The notes under the pieces are model-generated. The model searched no databases, had not been told where the DNA came from, and saw only the letters and a program-made list of their open reading frames with translations. DNA of 64,000 bases, taken from Gemmata sp. (lineage in GTDB: Bacteria; Planctomycetota; Planctomycetia; Gemmatales; Gemmataceae). Location of the stretch: positions 86,399 to 150,398 of the forward strand of contig JANWYJ010000013.1 of assembly GCA_025055115.1 (NCBI GenBank). Direction: 5' to 3'. Numbering within the stretch: position 1 is the stretch's first letter; every line of letters begins with the position of its first letter. Shown here piece by piece: positions 7,273 to 16,809 of the stretch. The translations under genes were made by a program, and so were the position numbers.

Positions 7273-8132
7273 CAGAAATCATCCAAGAAGGGGCAGGCCG
7301 CCGCACGCATATCCGCAGCCCCCTCATGCGGGAATCGCTGATGGATCGTCACGTGTTGACGGCCACCGATCAGCAGCCGGTGTTACCCATCCTGCCTGAT
7401 GTTCACGTTGTTCACATCGGTGGGGCAAGCATTCTCGATCGCGGCAAGGCGGCCATCGTTCCGCTGTTGGATGAAATTGTTCGCTGTCGGCAGAAATACA
7501 AAATTCTCCTGGGCGTTGGTGGCGGCGCCCGGATGCGGCACACTTACCACATCGCGTTGGATTTGGGGATTCCTACCGGCGGTTTGGCAATGGTCGCTGG
7601 GGCAGTCAACGAACAAAACCGCTACATGGTTCAAGCCCTTTTGGCCAAACATGGGGGCGTTGTTCTCCACAAAGACCACTATGTGGTACTCCCCTTGTGG
7701 TTGGCGTCGGGGATGATTCCGATTCTCAGTGGAATGCCGCCCTATCACTATTGGGAACCACCCACCGGTGTACAGCGCATCCCCCATTATCGGGAAGATT
7801 TTGGTTTATTTATGGTCAGCGAGGTGTTGGGTGCCGCCTCGATGATCTTTGTGAAAGATGAAAACGGCCTGTACACTGCGGACCCTAAACGACACCCCGA
7901 AGCACGCTTCATTCCCACGATCACGGCTCAGGAGATTCTGGCCAGTGATTTCCCCGACTTGATCATCGACCGATCCGTCCTGGAAAGTATGGTCCATGCT
8001 CGTAACACGCGCCGGATTCAGATTATCAATGGGCTGAAGCCCGAACTGTTAGCGCGGGCTTTGGCCGGAGAACCGGTGGGTACTGTGATCACGGCACCGC
8101 CTGTGGAGAAGGAGTCTGTCAATGCCCCGTGA
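7269..8132 (+). CDS. Molybdenum storage protein subunit (first of two)
   Basis: Amino-acid-kinase-fold subunit related to the MosA/MosB proteins of Azotobacter vinelandii, which form an ATP-driven cage holding polyoxomolybdate clusters. 287 residues from GTG 7269, which overlaps the previous stop and follows AGGAG. Family features are HIGGASILDRGKAA, the GVGGGARMRH glycine loop, LLAKHGG, the histidine-rich MPPYHYWEPP loop and FVKDENGLYTADPK near the nucleotide site. It is paired with a second, diverged copy immediately downstream, as expected for an alpha/beta heteromer. I cannot assign A or B from the sequence alone. UMP kinase is the distant relative, but the context and the MPPYHYW loop argue against it. 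Confidence 0.87.
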   Translation: MTEIIQEGAGRRTHIRSPLMRESLMDRHVLTATDQQPVLPILPDVHVVHIGGASILDRGKAAIVPLLDEIVRCRQKYKILLGVGGGARMRHTYHIALDLGIPTGGLAMVAGAVNEQNRYMVQALLAKHGGVVLHKDHYVVLPLWLASGMIPILSGMPPYHYWEPPTGVQRIPHYREDFGLFMVSEVLGAASMIFVKDENGLYTADPKRHPEARFIPTITAQEILASDFPDLIIDRSVLESMVHARNTRRIQIINGLKPELLARALAGEPVGTVITAPPVEKESVNAP

Positions 8133-8943
8133 AGCCCCCGCGCGCAAAACCATCGCTACCCCGTTGGGTGAAAGCACACTCGACGCCGCCGACCTGTTGA
8201 ACAACACATCCTATGGGCCGCCCATTCGTGTATTGCCAGATGTTCATGTGATTAAAGTGGGTGGGCAGAGTTTCTTCGATCGTGGCCGCTCAGCGGTCGC
8301 GCCGTTGGTGGAGGAAATCGCCGCGTGTGCGAAATCGTACCAGCTCCTGATCGGTATGGGCGGTGGCACCCGGTCGCGGCATGCCTACAGCCTGGGTTTG
8401 GAGCTGGGACTGCCAACGGGAATTCTCGCAGCGATGGGAGCTTCGACGGCACTGCAGAATGCCCATCTGATGCAAATGTTGCTCGCCAAGCACGGCGGGA
8501 TTTTGACAAGTTTTGAGGAATTTGAGAAGTTACCGCTGTATCTGCGCGCTGGGTGTATTCCCGTGATGGTGGGCATGCCGCCGTTCCACCATTGGGAACG
8601 TCCGCCCGAAACTGGTCGCATTCCTGCCAACCGCACCGATGCCGGGGTGTATCTGATGGCCGAGTTTCTGGGCGCAAAGTCGATGATCTACATCAAGGAT
8701 GAAGACGGGCTTTACACAGACGATCCCAAAAAGAATCCGTCCGCGACATTTATCCCCCACATCAGCGCAGGGGAGTTACTGGCGATGGACCCCAACGATC
8801 TGGTCATTGAACGGGTCGTTCTGAGTTATCTCCAAAAAGCCCATCATGTCCGATCCGTCCAAATCATCAATGGTCTGAAGCCGGGATTATTGACCCGGGC
8901 ACTGGCGGGCGAACACGTCGGTACGATTATCACCGCGGAGTAA
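8122..8943 (+). CDS. Molybdenum storage protein subunit (second of two)
   Basis: Second MosA/MosB-like subunit, 273 residues, overlapping the first by 11 bp with AAGGAG before its ATG. It keeps VIKVGGQSFFDRG, GMGGGTRSRH, LLAKHGG, the loop MPPFHHWERPP and IKDEDGLYTDDPK. It is clearly paralogous to the upstream gene but diverged, consistent with two non-equivalent subunits of a hexameric storage cage. As last gene of the operon it links oxyanion import (TupABC) with cytoplasmic storage of molybdate or tungstate. Both cages and their use of ATP are established for Azotobacter; here they are inferred. Confidence 0.87.
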   Translation: MPREAPARKTIATPLGESTLDAADLLNNTSYGPPIRVLPDVHVIKVGGQSFFDRGRSAVAPLVEEIAACAKSYQLLIGMGGGTRSRHAYSLGLELGLPTGILAAMGASTALQNAHLMQMLLAKHGGILTSFEEFEKLPLYLRAGCIPVMVGMPPFHHWERPPETGRIPANRTDAGVYLMAEFLGAKSMIYIKDEDGLYTDDPKKNPSATFIPHISAGELLAMDPNDLVIERVVLSYLQKAHHVRSVQIINGLKPGLLTRALAGEHVGTIITAE

Positions 8944-8987
8944 CCATCCAGCCATGTCCGTAGCACGGCGGCGGCCGGTGTTCGTCG

Positions 8988-9028
8988 ATGGTTCACTTGA
9001 TGCACCCTAATGGTTCACTTGATGCACC
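8988..9028. repeat. 19-bp direct repeat at the 3' end of the PQQ-repeat gene
   Basis: ATGGTTCACTTGATGCACC occurs at 8988-9006 and 9010-9028 with no mismatch. The second copy carries, on the minus strand, the last codons and TGA of the PQQ-repeat gene. The first copy repeats them just past the stop. Confidence 0.95.
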
Positions 9029-10244
9029 ACAAATGTTGCGCTCCGCGGATGAAGATTTCCCCATCCGAAAACGCCGGGGACGCGAAAACCTTCTCACCCA
9101 GAGGGTTTTTGGCCAACAGTTCATACTCCTCGCTGGCTTTCAAGACATAAGTGACGCCTTCGTCAGAAGTTAGGTAAATACGCCCATCGGCAACGACCGC
9201 CGAGGCGTGATGCTTGGAGCGGCTGAGCTGTTCTTGCCAGAAGAGTTTTCCGGTTTTGACATCCCAACAGCTGGCCCGGCCGCGATCGTCAACCAAATAC
9301 AATCGACCTTGGTACGCTACGGGCGAGGGCACATAACCACCTTCATTCTTCACCGACCAGGCCACATGCGTCTTGGTGACATTGCCGCGGCCATCAGGTC
9401 GAATCGCCATGATCCAATGGACGGGAAACCCTGCGGTCAAAAGGATCAGGCCATCATGGGCCACCACACTGGAGACGAACTGTTCGGTAGGGCCATCGAC
9501 GATCCACCATTGTTCACCGGTCGCGGGGTTGTAGCTCGCGACACATTTACTGCCAGTCAGCACCATCTGTTTTCTGCCGGCAACATCCACAATCACGGGA
9601 GGGCAATAGGAACGGAGCTTGTTGGGGCGGTCGATGCGCCATTTTTCCTCGCCGGTGGTTTTGTCGAGAGCGACGATATAGGCTGATTTTCCACTGGGGG
9701 CGTCTTGATCGGCGTTGATAATGACGAGGTCGCGATACAGCAGCGGTGAACTGCAAAAGCCGTGGACCGAGTGGAACTCACCGGGGTTTTTCTGCCAAAT
9801 CAACTGACCCGCGTAGTCGTAGCAGTACACCCGCAATTGCGGGGCGTCGAGGAATGTCACGTAGATGTAACGACCGTCGGTCGCGGGGGTGGAGCTGGCC
9901 CAGCTATTTTCGGTATGCTTGCGTTCGAGGGGGGAGACCAAAACCGTTTTCTTCCACAGCAGCTGGCCGTTTTGACGATCAACGCAGTACAGCATTCGGG
10001 CCTTGTCGGCTTCTTCACAACCGGTAACGAACACCCGGCCATTGCAAACGATGGGCGAAGAATGACCACTCCCTGGTAACTCCAACTTCCAGCGGACATG
10101 GTCCGTCGCATTCCACTTGAGGGGGAAGCCTTGATCGGTCACGGTACCGTCAGAACGGGGGCCACGCCAGCTAGGCCAATCTTCGGCGAATGCTGGATTG
10201 ATGCCGAGGCAAACGATCCCCACAAGAGCGAAACGCGCCACCAT
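9015..10244 (-). CDS. Secreted PQQ-like beta-propeller repeat protein
   Basis: Exported protein of 409 residues. Start ATG 10244 is chosen because it gives a clean signal peptide (MVARFALVGIVCLGINPAFA) and has GGGAG upstream; an upstream in-frame ATG at 10547 would add about 100 non-signal residues. The mature part begins EDWPSWRGP, a motif common in planctomycete PQQ-like proteins, and continues with repeated W-rich blades (VRWKLELPGSG, LLWKKTVL, LIWQKNPG, EEKWRIDRP, LFWQEQLS) spaced about 45 residues apart. No dehydrogenase catalytic residues are apparent, so a binding or scaffold role in the cell envelope is likely. Its last codons are duplicated downstream. Divergent from the HEAT gene. 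Confidence 0.83.
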   Translation of the reverse strand: MVARFALVGIVCLGINPAFAEDWPSWRGPRSDGTVTDQGFPLKWNATDHVRWKLELPGSGHSSPIVCNGRVFVTGCEEADKARMLYCVDRQNGQLLWKKTVLVSPLERKHTENSWASSTPATDGRYIYVTFLDAPQLRVYCYDYAGQLIWQKNPGEFHSVHGFCSSPLLYRDLVIINADQDAPSGKSAYIVALDKTTGEEKWRIDRPNKLRSYCPPVIVDVAGRKQMVLTGSKCVASYNPATGEQWWIVDGPTEQFVSSVVAHDGLILLTAGFPVHWIMAIRPDGRGNVTKTHVAWSVKNEGGYVPSPVAYQGRLYLVDDRGRASCWDVKTGKLFWQEQLSRSKHHASAVVADGRIYLTSDEGVTYVLKASEEYELLAKNPLGEKVFASPAFSDGEIFIRGAQHLWCIK

Positions 10245-10418
10245 AGAACGAGAACTCCCTTCCACGGACGGAGTGTCAGATGCGGTTTTTTCTGCAGTCA
10301 GGCGATGAGAGACCATTGGGCGGGAAAACGGAACACAAAATCGCTGGCCGCGTTCCAATATTAGCAAGTTATTTGCTGTAGGATAGGGAATAGGGTGCGA
10401 CCACCGGGAGGTTAGAAC

Positions 10419-10949
10419 ATGCTCACGCGGCGTTTCCTGAAAACCGCCCTCGCTTTGGGACTTTTCAACGTCACGCTCTGGATGTGTGCGCTCGAGGATG
10501 CGGCTGCCAACGAGCGGCAAGAACAGGCCAAACAATACCTGGAGCAACTGCGAAAAGCCACCGATGCGAAAACGAAGGTCAAGGCGCTTCAGGGTTTAGG
10601 TGAACTTGGCCAAATCAAGAAATCGCTCATCACCGAGGCGTTGCCCGACATTTACAAGGCTGTCGAAGACAAAGACGCCGCGGTTCGGGCCGCAGCGGCG
10701 GAGACGTTGGGGAAAGCCGACGAACCGTACAGCAAAGCCGGACCGATCTTGGTGAAAATGCTCAAAGACGAAAAAGACGACGCAGTGAAAATCGGCGCTC
10801 TCCGCGGGTTAACCGCCCTCGGGCCAGCAGCCAAAGAGGCGGCCCCGGCGATTCGAGAGATCGTGAAAGCCACGATGGGCGACAAGAAGAGCAAGCTGGG
10901 CTTAGCCGCAAAAGATGCCCTCAAAGCCATCGGTGTCGGCAAACGGTGA
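10419..10949 (+). CDS. Secreted HEAT-repeat protein
   Basis: 176 residues with an N-terminal RR-containing hydrophobic signal (MLTRRFLKTALALGLFNVTLW). The rest is alpha-helical with HEAT/PBS-lyase-like repeats: KVKALQGLGELG, AVRAAAAETLGKA, AVKIGALRGLTALGP and KLGLAAKDALKAIG. Such domains bind partner proteins; no catalytic site is visible. GGGAGG lies upstream of the ATG. Divergent from the PQQ-propeller gene with a 174-bp gap. Specific role unknown. Confidence 0.75.
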   Translation: MLTRRFLKTALALGLFNVTLWMCALEDAAANERQEQAKQYLEQLRKATDAKTKVKALQGLGELGQIKKSLITEALPDIYKAVEDKDAAVRAAAAETLGKADEPYSKAGPILVKMLKDEKDDAVKIGALRGLTALGPAAKEAAPAIREIVKATMGDKKSKLGLAAKDALKAIGVGKR

Positions 10950-11072
10950 CCTTGTAACGCTGGCCCCGTTGACGTGCAGTCGCCCATTTCGTTGTCACAA
11001 TCGGAATAAGCACGCAGTATCCACCTAAGCGCGCAGCATCACCGTCAGCGCTGCCGGGTACGGTACCAGTTA

Positions 11073-11111
11073 AAGTGCAGTCGCCCCGTATCTGAAGTGC
11101 AGTCGCCCCGT
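11073..11111. repeat. 17-bp direct repeat with 22-bp spacing
   Basis: AAGTGCAGTCGCCCCGT at 11073-11089 and 11095-11111 is identical. A third partial copy (GTGCAGTCGCCC) lies at 10974-10985. All are in the gap between the HEAT-repeat and Gfo/Idh-like genes. Confidence 0.9.
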
Positions 11112-11201
11112 TCGTCGTCATGATCGGAGTCGTGGCGAGTCCCCTATAGCCACCGAGTGTCGAGCGAATACACTCATGGCAACCACCGCAAGGAGGGTGC
11201 C

Positions 11202-12560
11202 ATGAGTTCCTTCGATCGGCGGCAATTTCTGACTGCTTCTTCCGCTGCTTCGGTGTATCTTGCCACAAATCGCCCCCTCTTTTTTTCCTCGGTCAACGCA
11301 GCTGATACCTTGCGCACCCGCCCGCCGCGGCGAACCAAGCCAGCGGCCAAGAAAGTGGCTCTCTTGGCATCGACCTATCACTACTTGTCCCATGCCTACC
11401 ACATTGCCGGTCGGTTCCTCCACGGTTACATCCGAGCTGGGGAACACCACTTCCCCGAATGGGGGATTGCTTCGGCTTACGTGGAGCAGGTGAAACCGGC
11501 AACCGATCTGAGCCGCGAGTTAGCCGAACAGTTCAACTTCCGGCGGTCCGAGACTATCGAGGATGCTCTGACCCTTGGCACCGGCAAATTGGCCGTCGAT
11601 GCCGTGCTTTTGATCTGCGAACATGGAGACTACAAATACAACGCCAAGGGCCAAAAACTCTATCCGCGGTATGAGTATTTCCAAGAAGTTGTGAAAGTCT
11701 TCGATAAGAGCGGCAAAACCGTCCCCGTTTTCTGCGATAAACACCTCAGCTACGATCGGAAACGCGCCGCCCAAATGGTGGCCCAGGCTCGCCAGATGAA
11801 CTTTCCGCTCATGGCCGGTTCCTCGCTGCCAGTCACCTGGCGGCGCCCAGAGTTAGAATTCCCCGTGGGTACCCCCATCACCGAAGCCCTTGTCGCGTCT
11901 CGTGGAGAGCTGGAGATTTACGGTATTCACGCTCTGGAAGCTCTCCAGTGCATGGTGGAACGGCGTTTTGGTAAAGCCCAGCCACAACCCGCTCAACAGG
12001 GGGTGAAGGCTGTTACGTGTTTGCAAGGCGATGCCGTGTGGAAAGCCGGTGACGACGGCCGATGGTCGTGGGAGTTACTCGAACATGCTCTCGGCCGCAG
12101 TATTTCGCGCAACGCTGGTGACATCCGCGATAACTGCCGACGCTTCCCTCGACCGATCACGTGGGGGAATTTTGTGAAAGGACCTATTGCATTCCTCATC
12201 GAATACGCCGATGGCCTTCGGGCCACCGTGCTGCAATTGGACGGCCACGTGGCTGATGAAACCTTTGCGGCGCAAGTGAAAGGTGAAAAAAAGCCGCAAT
12301 CATGCTTGTTCTGGCTCCCGCCCCCTCCCGGCGCGGCCTTTCTGGAAGCTCTCAGCATGCACATTGAATCCTTCTTCACTTCGGGAAAGCCCCCCTACCC
12401 CGTCGAGCGCACACTCCTGACGGGGGGCATTCTCGATTATGCTCTCGAATCCCGCGTTCGAGACTGCCAACGGCTCGAAACTCCCGATTTGGATATTCGC
12501 TACGATCCCCCCACCGAAAGCGGCTTCCTGCGCGGCGACTATGCCCAACCCGTGAAATAA
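11202..12560 (+). CDS. Tat-exported Gfo/Idh/MocA-like oxidoreductase
   Basis: 452 residues from ATG 11202, which follows AAGGAGG; an upstream in-frame start at 11157 lacks such a site. The N-terminus is a twin-arginine signal (DRRQFLTASSAA). The mature part begins with a Rossmann-like strand KKVALLAS and contains CDKHLSYDRKRAAQMVAQA, which occupies the place of the EKPL block of Gfo/Idh enzymes. The classical GxGxxG is not evident, so NAD(P) binding is doubtful. Gfo/Idh proteins with Tat signals are abundant in planctomycetes and thought to act on sugars outside the cytoplasm. Substrate unknown. Confidence 0.65.
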   Translation: MSSFDRRQFLTASSAASVYLATNRPLFFSSVNAADTLRTRPPRRTKPAAKKVALLASTYHYLSHAYHIAGRFLHGYIRAGEHHFPEWGIASAYVEQVKPATDLSRELAEQFNFRRSETIEDALTLGTGKLAVDAVLLICEHGDYKYNAKGQKLYPRYEYFQEVVKVFDKSGKTVPVFCDKHLSYDRKRAAQMVAQARQMNFPLMAGSSLPVTWRRPELEFPVGTPITEALVASRGELEIYGIHALEALQCMVERRFGKAQPQPAQQGVKAVTCLQGDAVWKAGDDGRWSWELLEHALGRSISRNAGDIRDNCRRFPRPITWGNFVKGPIAFLIEYADGLRATVLQLDGHVADETFAAQVKGEKKPQSCLFWLPPPPGAAFLEALSMHIESFFTSGKPPYPVERTLLTGGILDYALESRVRDCQRLETPDLDIRYDPPTESGFLRGDYAQPVK

Positions 12561-12711
12561 CATCACGACAACAACCTTCAGAAGCCAACGAGCGTCCGAT
12601 TGTCGCAACAAGTATCCTTACAATTGGCTCACGGAAATAACCGCCTGGACACAATCCGAACAGGAAGAATTCACCCCCGGATGATCTCGTTTTGTCCTCA
12701 CCGGATTCTCA

Positions 12712-12739
12712 TTGAGTTCTGGAGTTGTCGCGGTATAAT
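12712..12739 (+). promoter_or_regulatory. Sigma70-type promoter for the DUF1592 gene
   Basis: TTGAGT (12712-12717) and a perfect TATAAT (12734-12739) are 16 bp apart, about 118 bp before the cytochrome/DUF1592 start. The long leader shows no obvious structure. Confidence 0.6.
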
Positions 12740-12857
12740 GTGAGGTTAGTAACCAGCCGTAGTTCACCCCAACCTGAATTCGACAGTAGCCCGCTGTCGA
12801 TGTTCTCCGCCGAAGCAACTTCGAACCGCCCCACCTGTTTGGTTCATGGAGTGCTGA

Positions 12858-15251
12858 ATGGGATTGCGCACCACGCTGACACTCAGTTGTGTGGCTGTCC
12901 TGATGAGTACCGTCAGCGCTTTTGCCACGTGGCTGTGGTGGAGCCGCGCCGCGGTACCTCCCAACGCTCTTCCCCAGCCCACGCTTGAGCAACCGCCGGC
13001 CAACGCTCCCGCGGCCACCGATGACACATTCCCGAAAAAGGTTCTGCCGTTTCTGAAAAAATACTGCCTGGATTGCCATAGCGGTGATCGCGCCAAGGGC
13101 GGTTTGGCCCTGGAAGTTTACGTCAGCGAAGCCCATGCCCGCAAGGACCGCAAAAATTGGCTGGCTGTTCAACATGTCATCGCTGCTGGCGAAATGCCGC
13201 CGAAAAATAAGCCACAACCATCCAAAGAGGAAAAAGAATTCATCCTCCATTGGATCGAAAGCGTACTCACCTACGTCGATTGCTCCCCCCACGTTCCCAA
13301 AGACCCCGGACGGGTGACGATCCGTCGGCTCAATCGGGCCGAGTACAACAACACCATTCGCGATCTGTGCGGCGTCGATTTCAAACCCGCGGACGACTTC
13401 CCCGCCGACGATGTGGGCTACGGTTTCGATAACATCGGCGATGTCCTTTCCATCCAACCGATTCTATTGGAGAAATATCTGGTCGCGGCTGACCAGATTC
13501 TGGACAAAGCTCTGGCGATGCCCCACGTTGTACCGCCCAGTAAGCAGAGTTTTGGACCACAACCCATCCAAGTGAATCCCCGGTCCGCGAAGATTCTCGA
13601 ACCACGGCGGCGGATTATTTTCACCACCGCGGGTACCGGAAGCATCGAGCGTTTCCATTTCCCCGCTGAAGGCGACTACAAAATCCGCTTCCGTGGCTGG
13701 GGCACGAATGTTGGCGGGGAATTTCCCAAGGTGAATCTGATTGTGGATGGCAAGGAACTCCGGTCGTTCACCGTCGAGGCTCCGGCCAGCCAACCGCGCA
13801 CTTACGAAACCACAGCCCGCTACACCGCCGGCGAGCGCAAAATCCAAGTGGCCTTCACCAATGCGTTCGAAGATAAGGAAACCAAGAAGTTCCGCGAATT
13901 CGGTCTGGAGGCCATCGAGATTGAGGGGCCGTTCAACGCCGCGCCGCCCCCCGAACCGGCTTCCGTGAAGTTGGTGCTTGTCGCACGCCCCGGTCCTCAG
14001 CTCGACGCCCGCGCGGCGGCAGAAAAAGTCTTGGCCAACTTCGCCCGTCGCGCCTACCGCCGACCGGTGAAACCGGAAGAAGTGGCTCGGTTGCTGAAAC
14101 TCTACGATATCGCCACGCAGCAGGGCGAACCCTTCCCCAGTGCGATCAAACTTCCCCTGAAAGCGATTCTGGTGTCGCCCCACTTCCTCTTCCGGATTGA
14201 GGAAGATCCCAAAAATCCCAACGACATCCGCATCCTCAACGATTTTGAATTAGCCACCCGGCTGAGCTATTTCCTGTGGTCGTCCATGCCCGATGAGGAG
14301 CTATTCACCCTCGCCGAACAGGGACGATTGCGGCAACCCGGTGTTTTGGAAGCCCAAATCCGCCGTATGCTCAAGGACCCCAAATCCAAAGCCTTGGCCG
14401 AAAACTTCGCGGCCCAATGGCTTGAACTCCGGAAAATCCCGACACTGGCACCTGACAAAGGCTATTACCCCACCTGGGATGAAGAACTCCGAACAGCCAT
14501 CATCCGCGAAGCCGAATACTTCTTCGATTATGTCGTTCAGAAAGATCGACCGATTCTCGACTTTCTCGACGCCGATTATACCTTCGTCAATGAGCGTTTG
14601 GCGAAGCATTATGGGATCAGTGGTGTCAGCGGCCCAGCCTTCCGCAAGGTGCAATGGCCCGATAACCGCCGCGGTGGTGTCATCACTATGGCCAGCACCA
14701 TGACGATCACCTCCAACCCAACGCGCACCAGCCCCGTCAAACGCGGCAAGTGGATCCTCGAGAATATCCTCGGCACGCCGCCGCCACCGCCGGCCCCCGA
14801 TGTGCCCGAACTGCCCCCCACCGGGCAACTCAAAGGCACCCTCCGACAACAAATGGAACAACACCGGGCCGACCCCAATTGTGCCATCTGCCACAACAAG
14901 CTCGACCCCCTCGGTTTTGGCTTGGAAAATTTCGACGGCATAGGGGCTTGGCGGACCCTTGACAACAAAAAGCCTATCGATGCCTCAGGCGAACTACCAG
15001 GCGGGCTGAAGTTCGATGGGCCAGCGCAATTGCGCCAGATTCTGCTGACCAAAGCGGACCAATTCCGCACCTGTTTTGCCGAAAAATTACTGACATTCGC
15101 CCTCGGTCGCGGTTTAGAATACTATGACAAATGCGCTGTGGATGAAATCGTCAAGGCTGGCAAAACCCACAGCGATGCTTTCTCCGCCTATGTGATCGCG
15201 ATCGCCCAATCCGATCCATTCCAAAAACGGAAAGGGAAACGGAGCGACTGA
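12858..15251 (+). CDS. Planctomycete cytochrome/DUF1587-DUF1592-DUF1588-DUF1585 protein
   Basis: Large exported protein of 797 residues typical of planctomycetes and Verrucomicrobia. A hydrophobic N-terminus is followed by a haem-c motif CLDCH (about 73-77), then VTIRRLNRAEYNNTIRDLCGV (DUF1587), a beta-rich carbohydrate-binding-like region (about 240-370), LATRLSYFLWSSMPDEEL (DUF1592), a DUF1588 segment with SPVKRGKWILENILG, and a C-terminal DUF1585 with a second haem-c motif CAICH. The domain order is canonical and the length complete. These proteins pair with DUF1552 partners, as here 85 bp downstream, and are thought to act in envelope polysaccharide oxidation; biochemical proof is lacking. 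Confidence 0.9.
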   Translation: MGLRTTLTLSCVAVLMSTVSAFATWLWWSRAAVPPNALPQPTLEQPPANAPAATDDTFPKKVLPFLKKYCLDCHSGDRAKGGLALEVYVSEAHARKDRKNWLAVQHVIAAGEMPPKNKPQPSKEEKEFILHWIESVLTYVDCSPHVPKDPGRVTIRRLNRAEYNNTIRDLCGVDFKPADDFPADDVGYGFDNIGDVLSIQPILLEKYLVAADQILDKALAMPHVVPPSKQSFGPQPIQVNPRSAKILEPRRRIIFTTAGTGSIERFHFPAEGDYKIRFRGWGTNVGGEFPKVNLIVDGKELRSFTVEAPASQPRTYETTARYTAGERKIQVAFTNAFEDKETKKFREFGLEAIEIEGPFNAAPPPEPASVKLVLVARPGPQLDARAAAEKVLANFARRAYRRPVKPEEVARLLKLYDIATQQGEPFPSAIKLPLKAILVSPHFLFRIEEDPKNPNDIRILNDFELATRLSYFLWSSMPDEELFTLAEQGRLRQPGVLEAQIRRMLKDPKSKALAENFAAQWLELRKIPTLAPDKGYYPTWDEELRTAIIREAEYFFDYVVQKDRPILDFLDADYTFVNERLAKHYGISGVSGPAFRKVQWPDNRRGGVITMASTMTITSNPTRTSPVKRGKWILENILGTPPPPPAPDVPELPPTGQLKGTLRQQMEQHRADPNCAICHNKLDPLGFGLENFDGIGAWRTLDNKKPIDASGELPGGLKFDGPAQLRQILLTKADQFRTCFAEKLLTFALGRGLEYYDKCAVDEIVKAGKTHSDAFSAYVIAIAQSDPFQKRKGKRSD

Positions 15252-15336
15252 CGCGACGACCGTTGTGACGGCTCGGAAAATGTCTCACGCCGCATGCCTT
15301 GAGCATGCTTCCTTCTCAAGTGGAGAATCGCTGCCG

Positions 15337-16695
15337 ATGCAAACGATGATCACCCGCCGCACAGCTCTCAAGGGCTTTGGTACCGTGGTGGCCCTGCCCT
15401 TCCTCGAATCCTTGGCCACCGCCGCGCCAGCGACGCAGAGTACGGAAATTCCCCGCCGCCTGGCCTTTGTCTACGTTCCCAATGGCGTCAATATGGCCAC
15501 CTGGCGCCAGCCCTTCGCCGATGGGAAAATCCAAGAATTGACCGGTATTCTCCAACCGCTCAATCCGTTCAAGGAATATGTGACCATTCTCAATGGGTTG
15601 GCCTGCGATAAAGCGCGCCCCAATGGCGATGGTCCTGGCGACCATGCCCGTGCCATGGCCGCGTTTTTGACCGGTTGCCAGCCCCGCAAAACCCACGGTG
15701 CCGACATCAAAGTGGGCATCTCGGCCGACCAATTCGTAGCCCAGAGCATCGGTCACAAAACCCGCTTCCCCTCGCTGGAACTGGGCATCGAACGCGGCGG
15801 CAGCTCTGGCAGCTGCGACTCAGGCTATTCCTGTGCTTATTCCCACAACCTCTCGTGGCGGAATGAATCAACTCCCAACGCCAAGGAAGTTGATCCCAAA
15901 GCGGTCTTCGACCGGCTCTTCGCTGGCCATGATCCGGCTGAACTCGCCGCCGCCCGGGCCAAACGTGAACTGTACAACAAAAGCGTTCTCGACTTCGTGC
16001 TCGAAGATGCCAAAGACCTCAGCAAAACCCTGGGTTCCGGTGATCAACGCAAACTCGACGAATATCTCAGCAGCGTCCGCGAATTGGAACAACAAATCCA
16101 AAAAGCCCACGCCGCAACAAAAGCAGCACCCAAACCCAACATGCCAGTACCACCCGCCGAGCGCGATCATTACTGGCGTGAGCGCTACCAAGAACATGTT
16201 CGCCTCATGTGTGACTTGCTCGCGGTAGCCTTCCAAACCGACCTCACCCGGGTCGCCACCTTCCCCTTCGCGAACGAAGGCAGCAATCGGCCCTACAAGA
16301 TGATCGAAGTGGCCGAAGGCCATCACGACCTGTCCCACCACGGCAACGATGCCAAGAAACTGGATAAGATCACGAAGATCAATCTCTTCCACATGGAGCA
16401 ATTCGCCTATTTCCTCAGCAAGTTGCACAGCATCCGAGAAGCTAACGGGACGACACTCCTGGATAACGTCATGATCGTTTATGGGAGTGGCAATGGCGAC
16501 GGCAATCGCCACAACCATGACGACCTGCCCATCCTGCTGGTGGGCAAAGGGGGTGGCACTATTAACAGCGGTCGGCAAATCACCTTTGCCCGCCGACCCG
16601 AAATTCCCCTCACCAATCTCTACCTGGCACTCTTCGAGCGCATGGGCGTTTCGGCAAAATCCTTTGGCGATAGCACCGGGGTTCTCAAAATCTGA
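15337..16695 (+). CDS. Tat-exported DUF1552 family protein
   Basis: Partner of the preceding DUF1592 cytochrome protein, 452 residues. Start ATG 15337 gives a twin-arginine signal (TRRTALKGFGTVVALPFLESLA); the frame runs further upstream from a GTG at 15265 but without signal sense. DUF1552 landmarks are FVYVPNGVN near the mature start, GDHARAMAAFLTGCQP, ISADQFVAQSIG and YGSGNGDGNRHNHDDLP. DUF1552 belongs to the alkaline-phosphatase/sulfatase-like superfamily neighbourhood, but a catalytic role has not been shown. It ends shortly before a strong intrinsic terminator, which closes this two-gene unit. Confidence 0.88.
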   Translation: MQTMITRRTALKGFGTVVALPFLESLATAAPATQSTEIPRRLAFVYVPNGVNMATWRQPFADGKIQELTGILQPLNPFKEYVTILNGLACDKARPNGDGPGDHARAMAAFLTGCQPRKTHGADIKVGISADQFVAQSIGHKTRFPSLELGIERGGSSGSCDSGYSCAYSHNLSWRNESTPNAKEVDPKAVFDRLFAGHDPAELAAARAKRELYNKSVLDFVLEDAKDLSKTLGSGDQRKLDEYLSSVRELEQQIQKAHAATKAAPKPNMPVPPAERDHYWRERYQEHVRLMCDLLAVAFQTDLTRVATFPFANEGSNRPYKMIEVAEGHHDLSHHGNDAKKLDKITKINLFHMEQFAYFLSKLHSIREANGTTLLDNVMIVYGSGNGDGNRHNHDDLPILLVGKGGGTINSGRQITFARRPEIPLTNLYLALFERMGVSAKSFGDSTGVLKI

Positions 16696-16738
16696 ATACG
16701 TCCTTCGCCGTAGCGTCTGGGTCGTCAGGTTCTCATCC

Positions 16739-16774
16739 ACGACCGGGGCAAGTTTGACCCCGGTCGTCTTTATT
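16739..16774 (+). terminator. Rho-independent terminator after the DUF1552 gene
   Basis: A perfect 10-bp stem ACGACCGGGG (16739-16748) / CCCCGGTCGT (16758-16767) with a 9-nt loop is followed by CTTTATT. It lies 44 bp past the DUF1552 stop. Confidence 0.8.
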
Positions 16775-16809
16775 GGGGGATGTTGTCTCTCCTCGCCGGT
16801 CGCGGTTGA

